Source of the DNA: Streptomyces sp. NRRL F-5727
GTDB taxonomy: Bacteria > Actinomycetota > Actinomycetes > Streptomycetales > Streptomycetaceae
Direction of reading: 5' to 3'
DNA: 64,000 nt
Assembly: GCF_000719555.1 (NCBI RefSeq)
Contig: NZ_JOGX01000020.1
Span: 21,586-85,585 of the forward strand
The stretch's first letter is position 1. Every line of letters begins with the position of its first letter. Made by a program: the position numbers and the translations under genes. Positions 33,848 to 41,208 of this stretch are shown here, one piece after another. The notes below the pieces were generated by a model that had not been told where the DNA came from, made no database searches, and was given only the letters and a program-made list of their open reading frames with translations.

Positions 33848-35152
33848 ATGAAGCTTCCTGCCCGGATCACCGCCCCCGTCGCCCTGCCGCTCGCCGCCCT
33901 CGTCCTCGCCGCCTGCGCGCCCCAGACCTCCGCACCCGCCGCCGGCGGCGACGAGAAGACCGGCACCCTGCGCGTCTGGCTCTTCCAGGAGGTCGCCAAC
34001 CAGCCCAAGGAGAAGGTCGTCGACGAGGCCGTCGCCGCCTTCGAGGAGAAACACCCCGGCGCCCGGGTCGAGGTCGAGTACATCCCCGTCGAGACCCGCG
34101 CCCAGCGCGTCAAGGCGGCCTTCAACGACCCGAAGTCCGCCCCCGACGTCATCGAGTACGGCAACACCGACACCGCCGGCTACGTGAAGGACGGCGGACT
34201 CGCCGACATCACTGCCGAGTTCACCGCCTGGGACCAGGCCGGCTCCACCGACCCCACCGCCAGGGAGTCCGTCACCGTCGGCGGAAAGGTCTACGGCGCC
34301 CCGCTCTTCGTCGGCGTACGGGCCCTCTACTACCGCACCGACGTCTTCCGCGAGCTCGGCCTCACCGCCCCCAGGAGCCAGGACGAACTCGTCGCGACCG
34401 CGAAGAAGATCCGCAAGGCCAGGCCGGAGCTGTACGGCATCGCCGTCGGCGGCGCCTACACCTACGGCGCCCTCCCCTTCGTCTGGGCCGCCGGCGGCGA
34501 CCTCGCCGTCAAGGACGCCTCCGGCACCTACAAGGCCGCCCTGAACAGCGACGCCGCCGTCCGGGGCCTCACCGCCTACACCTCGCTCCTCCGTGACGAC
34601 AACTGCCCCCCGGCCACCTGCGCCCAGATGGGCGGCAACGCCACCGTCACCGCCTTCGCCGCCGGCAAGGCCGGCATGGCCATCGGCGGCGACTTCAGCC
34701 ACGCCGCCGTCGAGGCCGGCCGGGTCAAGGGCAACTACGCCGTCGTCCCGCTCCCCGGCACCACGCCCGGCTCCGTCGCCCCCGCCTTCGCCGGCGGCAA
34801 CAACATCGGCGTCCTCAGGTCCAGCGCCCACCGCACCCTCGCCGTCGAGCTGACCAAGAGCCTCGCCGGCAAGGAGACCCAGGCCGAGCTGTTCGACGCG
34901 ATGGGCTTCCTGCCCACCTTCACCGACGTCCGCACCGCCGCCGCCGCGCGCAAGCCCTTCGTGAAGCCCTTCATCGACACCCTCGCCGCCGGCACGAGGT
35001 TCGTGCCCGCCACCGCCGCCTGGGGACGCATCGACTCCTCGCTCGTCGTCCCCACGATGCTCCAGGAGATCGCCAGCGGCCGGAAGGACGTGAAGAACGC
35101 CGCCGACGACGCGGCGAAGAAGATGGACGCGGCCTTCGCCGAGGCGGGCTGA
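33848..35152 (+). CDS. sugar ABC transporter substrate-binding lipoprotein
   Basis: A 434-residue solute-binding protein of the carbohydrate CUT1 type. The signal peptide ends in lipobox LAAC with lipid-modified Cys23, anchoring it outside the membrane. The mature part has the usual two-lobe pattern with DVIEYGNTDTAGYVKDGGLADIT and GKVYGAPLFVGVRALYYR phrases typical of family 1 binding proteins. GGAGGGG lies 8 nt before ATG 33848. It is the first gene of a four-gene operon ending in a hexosaminidase, so N-acetylglucosamine-containing oligosaccharides are the likely ligand. No ATPase gene is present, and the shared MsiK ATPase probably energises it. Confidence 0.9.
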   Translation: MKLPARITAPVALPLAALVLAACAPQTSAPAAGGDEKTGTLRVWLFQEVANQPKEKVVDEAVAAFEEKHPGARVEVEYIPVETRAQRVKAAFNDPKSAPDVIEYGNTDTAGYVKDGGLADITAEFTAWDQAGSTDPTARESVTVGGKVYGAPLFVGVRALYYRTDVFRELGLTAPRSQDELVATAKKIRKARPELYGIAVGGAYTYGALPFVWAAGGDLAVKDASGTYKAALNSDAAVRGLTAYTSLLRDDNCPPATCAQMGGNATVTAFAAGKAGMAIGGDFSHAAVEAGRVKGNYAVVPLPGTTPGSVAPAFAGGNNIGVLRSSAHRTLAVELTKSLAGKETQAELFDAMGFLPTFTDVRTAAAARKPFVKPFIDTLAAGTRFVPATAAWGRIDSSLVVPTMLQEIASGRKDVKNAADDAAKKMDAAFAEAG

Positions 35153-35157
35153 ACCGG

Positions 35158-36090
35158 ATGACCGTCGCCCTTGCCGCCCGCCGGCCCCGGAGCCGTACCG
35201 CGAAGTCCCGCACCGGGACCTCCGCCTGGACCCCCTGGCTCTACCTGCTGCCCGCCCTCGCCGTCCTCGGCGCCCTCCTCGTCTACCCCGTCTACCAACT
35301 CGGCCTCATCTCCTTCCTGGAGTACACCCAGGCCCAGGTCAGCGGCGGCGAACCCACCTCCTTCCAGGGCCTCGCCAACTACACGGCCCTCTTCACCGAC
35401 CCGCGGTTCCGTCAGGTCCTGCTCGCCACCGCCGTCTTCGCCGCCGCCTGCGTCGCCGGCACCCTCGCCGTCGGCTGCGCCCTCGCCGTCCTCCTGACCC
35501 GGGTACGGGCGCTGCCCCGCCTCGCCCTGATGCTGGCCGCGCTCGGCGCCTGGGCCACCCCCGCCGTCACCGGCTCCACCGTCTGGGTCTTCCTCTTCGA
35601 CGCCGACTTCGGCCCCGTCAACCGACTCCTCGGCCTCGGCGACTTCTCCTGGACCTACGGGCGGTACAGCGCCTTCGCGCTCGTCCTCCTCGAAGTCGTC
35701 TGGTGCTCGTTCCCCTTCGTGATGGTCACCGTCTACGCCGGGATCCGGGCCGTCCCCACCGAGGTCCTGGAGGCCGCCGCCCTCGACGGCGCCTCCCCGT
35801 GGCGGATCTGGCGCACCGTGACCGCGCCACTGCTCCGCCCGATCCTCGCCGTCGTCACCATCCAGTCCGTCATCTGGGACTTCAAGGTCTTCACCCAGAT
35901 CTACGTCATGACCAACGGAGGCGGCATCGCCGGGCAGAACCTCGTCCTCAACGTCTACGCCTACCAACAGGCGTTCGCGTCCTCCCAGTACAGCCTGGGC
36001 GCCGCCATCGGCGTCGTCATGCTGCTGCTCCTGCTGGCCGTGACCCTCGTGTACCTGCGGATCCTGCGCCGCCAGGGGGAGGACCTGTGA
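35158..36090 (+). CDS. sugar ABC transporter permease (MalF-like)
   Basis: A 310-residue permease with six membrane segments after a basic N-terminus. The EAA loop that docks the ATPase is EVLEAAALDGASPWRIWRTV, near residue 205. It begins 5 bp after the binding-protein gene and ends overlapping the next permease by the GTGA motif, showing translational coupling. It pairs with the next gene as a heterodimer. Confidence 0.92.
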   Translation: MTVALAARRPRSRTAKSRTGTSAWTPWLYLLPALAVLGALLVYPVYQLGLISFLEYTQAQVSGGEPTSFQGLANYTALFTDPRFRQVLLATAVFAAACVAGTLAVGCALAVLLTRVRALPRLALMLAALGAWATPAVTGSTVWVFLFDADFGPVNRLLGLGDFSWTYGRYSAFALVLLEVVWCSFPFVMVTVYAGIRAVPTEVLEAAALDGASPWRIWRTVTAPLLRPILAVVTIQSVIWDFKVFTQIYVMTNGGGIAGQNLVLNVYAYQQAFASSQYSLGAAIGVVMLLLLLAVTLVYLRILRRQGEDL

Positions 36091-36920
36091 CCGCCCCCCG
36101 CACCCCCGGCCGGCTGCTCGCCGAGGCCACCGCCCTGCTCGCCGCCGCCGTCGTCGCCTTCCCGCTGTACTGGATGGTCCTCTCCGCCCTCAAACCGGCC
36201 GGCGAGATCCAGTCCACCGACCCCCGGCCGTGGACGCTCTCGCCGTCCCTCGACTCCTTCCGGCGCGTCTTCGAGCAGCAGGACTTCGGCCGCTACTTCC
36301 TCAACAGCCTGCTGGTGGCGACGGCGGTCGTGGTCGCCTCCGCCGCCATCGCCTTCCTCGCGGCGACCGCCGTCACCCGCTTCCGCTTCCGGTTCCGCAC
36401 CACCCTCCTCGTCCTGTTCCTGGTGGCGCAGACGGTGCCGGTCGAGGCCCTGACCATCCCGCTCTTCTTCCTCATGCGGGACGCCGGACTCCTCAACACC
36501 CTCGGCTCGCTGGTCCTCCCGCACCTCGCCTTCTCGCTGCCGTTCGCGATCTGGATGCTGCGCGGCTTCGTCCGGGCCGTCCCGGAGGCGCTGGAGGAGC
36601 AGGCGCGGATCGACGGGGCGAGCCACGCCCGCTTCCTGTGGACGATCCTCTTCCCGCTGGTCCTGCCGGGACTCGTGGCGACCAGCGTCTTCTCGTTCAT
36701 CTCCACCTGGAACGACTTCCTCTTCGCCAAGTCGTTCCTCATCAGCGACACCTCGCAGTCCACCCTCCCGATGGCGCTGCTGGTCTTCTTCAAACCCGAC
36801 GAGAACGACTGGGGAGGAATCATGGCCGGCTCGACCGTGATGACCGTCCCGGTGCTCGTCTTCTTCGTACTCGTACAGCGCCGTCTGGTCTCCGGGCTGG
36901 GCGGGGCGGTGAAGGACTGA
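36087..36920 (+). CDS. sugar ABC transporter permease (MalG-like)
   Basis: A 277-residue permease with six membrane segments and the EAA loop EALEEQARIDGASHARFLWT. It starts at GTG 36087 inside the stop codon of the preceding permease. GGGGGAGGA just upstream gives a strong ribosome-binding site. The hexosaminidase gene begins 4 bp after its stop, completing the operon. Confidence 0.92.
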   Translation: MTAPRTPGRLLAEATALLAAAVVAFPLYWMVLSALKPAGEIQSTDPRPWTLSPSLDSFRRVFEQQDFGRYFLNSLLVATAVVVASAAIAFLAATAVTRFRFRFRTTLLVLFLVAQTVPVEALTIPLFFLMRDAGLLNTLGSLVLPHLAFSLPFAIWMLRGFVRAVPEALEEQARIDGASHARFLWTILFPLVLPGLVATSVFSFISTWNDFLFAKSFLISDTSQSTLPMALLVFFKPDENDWGGIMAGSTVMTVPVLVFFVLVQRRLVSGLGGAVKD

Positions 36921-36924
36921 CGTG

Positions 36925-38550
36925 ATGACAGAGACGGATCTGATCCCCGCGCCCCTGACGGCCCGCCACCCCGAGGGGAGCCTCCCGCTCGACGCCACCA
37001 CCGCCCTGGACGCCGGACCCGGCACCGAGGGCACCGCCCGCCTGCTGCGCCCGGTGCTCGGCGCCGCCACCGGGCTGCCCCTGCCCGACGGCACCGGCCC
37101 CGGCGCGATCCGGCTGCGGATCTCCCCGGAGACCGCGGAGGAGCACGGCCCCGAGGGCTACCGGCTCTCCGTGACCCGGGACGGCGTCCTGCTCGACGGC
37201 GGCGGCCCCGCCGGGCTCTTCTGGGGCGCCCAGACCCTCCGCCAGCTCCTCGGCCCCGACGCGTACCGGCGGGCGCCGCTGCCCGGACGGACCTGGGCGC
37301 TCCCGTACACCGAGATCGCCGACCGCCCCCGCTTCGGCTGGCGCGGCCTCCTCCTCGACGTCTCCCGGCACTTCACCGCCAAGGAGGACGTGCTGCGGCT
37401 GCTCGACCTGATGGCCGCGCACAAGCTGAACGTCTTCCACCTCCACCTCACCGACGACCAGGGCTGGCGGATCGAGATCGAGCGGTACCCGCGCCTCACC
37501 GAGGTCGGCGCCTGGCGGGCCCGCTCCAAGCGCGGCCACCGCGCCTCGCCGCTGTGGGACGAGACCCCGCACGGCGGCTTCTACACCCGGGACGACATCC
37601 GCGAGATCGTCGCCTACGCCGCCGCACGGCACATCACCGTCGTCCCCGAGATCGACCTCCCCGGCCACTCGCAGGCCGCCATCGCCGCCTACCCCTGGCT
37701 CGGCAACACCGACGTCGTCGACACCGCCGCCCTCACCGTCTGGGACACCTGGGGCGTGAACCCGAACATCCTCGCCCCCACCGAGGAGGTGCTGCGCTTC
37801 TACGAGGGCGTCCTGGAGGAGGTCCTGGAGCTCTTCCCGTCGACCTTCGTGCACATCGGCGGCGACGAGTGCCCCAAGGACCAGTGGAAGGAGTCCCCGG
37901 CCGCCCAGGCCCGCATCGCGGAACTCGGCGTCGGCGACGAGGAGGGACTCCAGTCCTGGTTCGTCCGCCACTTCGACCGCTGGCTCACCGACCGCGGCCG
38001 CCGGCTCATCGGCTGGGACGAGATCCTCGAAGGCGGCCTCGCCGACGGCGCCGCCGTGTCGTCCTGGCGCGGGTACGGCGGCGGCATCGCCGCCGCCGAG
38101 GCCGGCCACGACGTCGTCATGTGCCCCGAACAGCAGGTCTACCTCGACCACCGGCAGCACGACGGCCCCGACGAACCCGTCCCGATCGGCTTCGTGCGCA
38201 CCCTGGAGGACGTCTACCGCTTCGAGCCCGTGCCGCCCGGCCTGTCCGAGACGGCGGCCCGGCACGTCCTGGGCACCCAGGCCAACGTGTGGACCGAGGT
38301 GATGGAGAACCGCGCCCGCGTCGACTACCAGGTCTTCCCCCGCCTCGCCGCCTTCGCCGAGGTCGCCTGGTCCGCCCTGCCCGCCCCCGACGACCGCGAC
38401 ACGGACGGCTTCCTGCGCCGCATGGAGACCCACTACCGGCGCCTCGACGCCCTCGGCGTCGCCTACCGGCCGCCCACCGGACCCGCCCCCTGGCAGCGCC
38501 GCCCCGGTCTCCTCGGCCGCCCGATCGACGGCCCGCCCCCGATCGTGTGA
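36925..38550 (+). CDS. GH20 beta-N-acetylhexosaminidase
   Basis: A 541-residue glycosidase. The N-terminal alpha/beta domain (1-130) precedes a TIM barrel beginning RFGWRGLLLDVSRHF. The catalytic pair is Asp314-Glu315 in HIGGDEC; GH20 uses the substrate acetamido group as nucleophile, with Glu as acid/base. Tryptophans in the pocket (SSWRGYGG, ANVWTEVMENR) are conserved. No signal peptide is apparent, so it probably works in the cytoplasm, cleaving GlcNAc from oligosaccharides imported by the adjacent transporter. GTG 36922 directly before ATG 36925 is an alternative start. AAGGA lies upstream. Confidence 0.93.
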   Translation: MTETDLIPAPLTARHPEGSLPLDATTALDAGPGTEGTARLLRPVLGAATGLPLPDGTGPGAIRLRISPETAEEHGPEGYRLSVTRDGVLLDGGGPAGLFWGAQTLRQLLGPDAYRRAPLPGRTWALPYTEIADRPRFGWRGLLLDVSRHFTAKEDVLRLLDLMAAHKLNVFHLHLTDDQGWRIEIERYPRLTEVGAWRARSKRGHRASPLWDETPHGGFYTRDDIREIVAYAAARHITVVPEIDLPGHSQAAIAAYPWLGNTDVVDTAALTVWDTWGVNPNILAPTEEVLRFYEGVLEEVLELFPSTFVHIGGDECPKDQWKESPAAQARIAELGVGDEEGLQSWFVRHFDRWLTDRGRRLIGWDEILEGGLADGAAVSSWRGYGGGIAAAEAGHDVVMCPEQQVYLDHRQHDGPDEPVPIGFVRTLEDVYRFEPVPPGLSETAARHVLGTQANVWTEVMENRARVDYQVFPRLAAFAEVAWSALPAPDDRDTDGFLRRMETHYRRLDALGVAYRPPTGPAPWQRRPGLLGRPIDGPPPIV

Positions 38551-38857
38551 GCCACCTCGCTCCCCGGGGTCACCCGGGAGCGGCGAAACGGGAGTTACCT
38601 TCTCTGTCAGGGCTTCCCGGGGCGTCCGGGGGCTCTCGGGACATCCCGGGCGTCCCGGGAGTCCCGGGCACCCGGGCGGGGAGGGGGCTCGCGCGGCCCC
38701 TCGCTCCGGACGGCCCGCAAGATGTGCCAGAGTTGCCACGTCCGGCCTGTGAGCACGTACGGTACGCCCACACACAGGCGCGCCGTGCGCCCGCTCGCAG
38801 GCGCGGCGGCCGGGCACAGTCGGGGACGGACCGGGACAACCGGGAAGGGGCAGCGGG
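38551..38857. other. 307-bp intergenic region rich in CCCGGG
   Basis: Between 38607 and 38680 the sequence carries repeated CCCGGG/TCCCGGG motifs able to form several alternative short hairpins, probably ending the hexosaminidase operon. The remainder up to the TTG start contains no recognised promoter, and AAGGGG near 38846 is the ribosome-binding site of the next gene. Confidence 0.4.
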
Positions 38858-39733
38858 TTGACCACGCACGCACCACAGACGGCGCAGTCCGTGACGCTGC
38901 CCGCCTCGCTCGACGAGGCCGTGGCCGCGCTGACCGCCATGCCGGCCGCCGTGCCCGTCGCCGGCGGCACCGACCTGATGGCCGCCGTCAACCGCGGCCA
39001 GCTCCGCCCCGCCGGGCTCGTCGGCCTCAGCCGCATCAACGAGATCCGCGGCTGGCAGTACCAGGACGGCCACGCCCTCCTCGGCGCCGGCCTCACCCAC
39101 GCCCGCATGGGCCGCCCCGACTTCGCCGCCCTCATCCCGGCCCTCGCCGCCGCCTCCCGCGCGGCCGGACCGCCCCAGATCCGCAACGCCGGCACCCTCG
39201 GCGGCAACGTCGTCACCGCGGCCCCCACCGGCGACTCGCTGCCCGTGCTCGCCGCCCTGGAGGCCGACCTCGTCGTCGTCGGCCCGCTCGGCAGCCGCGA
39301 GATCCCCGTCTCGCACCTGCTCGCGGGCCGCGACCTGCTCGCCCCCGCCGAGCTCGTCGCCTTCGTCCGGGTGCCGCTGCTGCACGCCCCGCAGGTCTTC
39401 CTCAAGGCCACCGGCCGCACCGGCCCGGCCCGCGCCACCGCCTCCGTCGCCGTCGTTCTCGACCCGGCCCGGCGCGGGGTCCGCTGCGCCGTCGGCGCGG
39501 TCGCCCCGATGCCGCTGCGCCCGCTGGAGGCCGAGCGCTGGATCGCCTCCCTGGTCGACTGGGACAACGACCGGGCGCTCGCCCCGGAGGCGCTGACCGC
39601 CTTCGGCGAGTACGTGGCCGCCGCCTGCGTCCCCGATCCGCCGGACGGCGCCCAGCTGCCGCCGGCCGTACAGCACCTGCGGCGCACCGTCGCCACTCTC
39701 GCCCGCCGGGCACTGGGGAGGGCCCTGTCGTGA
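38858..39733 (+). CDS. FAD-binding subunit of a xanthine-dehydrogenase-family enzyme
   Basis: A 291-residue medium subunit (CoxM/XdhB type). FAD-binding motifs are VAGGTDLMAAVNRG and the IRNAGTLGGNVVTAAPTGD loop. It passes electrons from the iron-sulfur subunit to the final acceptor. Start is TTG 38858, chosen for its ribosome-binding site and the MTTHAPQT beginning; GTG 38891 is less likely. The stop overlaps the next gene's GTG (GTGA), and the three subunits form one operon in the order FAD, FeS, Mo. Confidence 0.88.
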   Translation: MTTHAPQTAQSVTLPASLDEAVAALTAMPAAVPVAGGTDLMAAVNRGQLRPAGLVGLSRINEIRGWQYQDGHALLGAGLTHARMGRPDFAALIPALAAASRAAGPPQIRNAGTLGGNVVTAAPTGDSLPVLAALEADLVVVGPLGSREIPVSHLLAGRDLLAPAELVAFVRVPLLHAPQVFLKATGRTGPARATASVAVVLDPARRGVRCAVGAVAPMPLRPLEAERWIASLVDWDNDRALAPEALTAFGEYVAAACVPDPPDGAQLPPAVQHLRRTVATLARRALGRALS

Positions 39734-41208
39734 ACACCGGCAACCACGAGCAGAACGAGACCGCGGCCCCGGCCGCGCCGGGCGGCTGGGAGCCGATCCC
39801 GCAGAGCGAGGGGTACGACGAGGGCGCGACCGCCTTCGTCCACCTGCCGCCGGAGTTCATGCTGGACGGGGTCCCCCTGGAGGCCCCCGGCCACGGCTAC
39901 ACGCCGCCGATGATCGTGCCGCTCCAGCCGCTGGCGCAGCCCGCCGAGGGCGTCGAGTTCTTCGCCCCGGAGCCCGGGCAGGGCTTCCCGGAGCAGGGAC
40001 CCGAGCCGCTGCCGCACGGGTACGGCGACGAGAGCGCGGGCGCGCCGGTGGCCCGGCCGTACGTGGAGCACGACCCGCACGCGACGGCGGAGTGGCACTT
40101 CGGCGGGACCGGGCAGTGGGAGGTGCCGGCGGAGCCGGGCGCCGCCCCGGAGGCCCTGTTCGCCCCCGAGGTGCCGAACGTTCCCGGGGTCCCGGCCGCC
40201 CCCGAGGTCCCGCTGGGCGTCGAGGCGCACGAGGTCGCGTTCGCGCCCGGGGCGCACGAGGTCCCGGGCGGGCTCGCGGACTTCCCGGCGGCCCCCGTCG
40301 CGGAGGTGCCGGCCGAGGCGCCCGCCCCCGTCTCGTACGAGCAGGCGCCGCCGACCCTGCCGGGCGGCGCCCCGGCGCCGTGGGCGGTGCCGGACGCCGT
40401 GGCCGAGCCGGTCGCCGAGCCGGTCGCCGAGGCCCTCGTCGAGCCGGAGTCCGAGGCCGGTGACGGGCCCGCCGGCGAGCCGGGGCACGAACCGGCCGCC
40501 GAGCCGGAGGGCGCCGCGGAGCCGGACCACGAGCACGCGCCGGACCACGAGCACGCGCCGGACCACGAGCACGCGCCGGACGCCGAGGCGGCCGTCGCCG
40601 TCCCCGGGCCCGTGCCGGACGCCCCGGTGCCCTCGTACACCTCGGTCGACAGCGACGAGCACCCGCACACCTCCTACGTGCTGCGGGTCAACGGCGCCGA
40701 CCGGCCCGTCACGGACTCCTGGATCGGCGAGTCGCTGCTCTACGTGCTCCGCGAGCGGCTCGGTCTCGCCGGCGCCAAGGACGGCTGCTCGCAGGGCGAG
40801 TGCGGGGCCTGCAACGTCCAGGTGGACGGACGGCTCGTGGCCTCCTGCCTGGTGCCGGCCGCGACCACCGCCGGCTGCGAGGTGCGGACCGTCGAGGGGC
40901 TCGCCGTGGACGGCGAGCCGTCCGACGTCCAGCGGGCCCTGTCGCGCTGCGGCACCGTGCAGTGCGGCTTCTGCATCCCGGGCATGTGCATGACCGTGCA
41001 CGACCTGCTCGAAGGCAACCACGCCCCCACCGAGCTGGAGACCCGCCAGGCCCTCGCCGGCAACCTCTGCCGCTGCTCCGGCTACCGGGGCGTCCTCAAG
41101 GCGGTCGAGGACGTCGTCGCCGAGCGGGCCGCCACCGAGCACGCCACCGCGGGCGAGGACGACGCCTCGGCCCGCATCCCGCACCAGCACGACGGAGGCA
41201 GGGCGTGA
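39730..41208 (+). CDS. [2Fe-2S] subunit with long N-terminal extension
   Basis: A 492-residue protein whose C-terminal ~175 residues are the complete small subunit of the family. The first cluster is ligated by GCSQGECGAC and a later Cys, and the second by QCGFC and LCRCSGY. Normal small subunits are about 160-200 residues. Here ~310 residues precede it, rich in Pro/Glu/Ala/Val, with PEV- and VAEP-type repeats and a His-rich triple repeat DHEHAP (residues ~266-283). The part nearest the start (WEPIPQSEGYDEGATAFVHLPPEF) looks more ordered. There is no signal peptide. The extension is in frame, with codon bias like the rest. Its purpose, perhaps partner binding or metal binding, is unknown. Confidence 0.85.
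   Translation: MNTGNHEQNETAAPAAPGGWEPIPQSEGYDEGATAFVHLPPEFMLDGVPLEAPGHGYTPPMIVPLQPLAQPAEGVEFFAPEPGQGFPEQGPEPLPHGYGDESAGAPVARPYVEHDPHATAEWHFGGTGQWEVPAEPGAAPEALFAPEVPNVPGVPAAPEVPLGVEAHEVAFAPGAHEVPGGLADFPAAPVAEVPAEAPAPVSYEQAPPTLPGGAPAPWAVPDAVAEPVAEPVAEALVEPESEAGDGPAGEPGHEPAAEPEGAAEPDHEHAPDHEHAPDHEHAPDAEAAVAVPGPVPDAPVPSYTSVDSDEHPHTSYVLRVNGADRPVTDSWIGESLLYVLRERLGLAGAKDGCSQGECGACNVQVDGRLVASCLVPAATTAGCEVRTVEGLAVDGEPSDVQRALSRCGTVQCGFCIPGMCMTVHDLLEGNHAPTELETRQALAGNLCRCSGYRGVLKAVEDVVAERAATEHATAGEDDASARIPHQHDGGRA
40525..40578 (+). repeat. three exact 18-bp repeats encoding DHEHAP
   Basis: GACCACGAGCACGCGCCG occurs three times in tandem without change in the extension of the [2Fe-2S] subunit gene. Six histidines and nine acidic/proline residues result. 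Confidence 0.9.
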
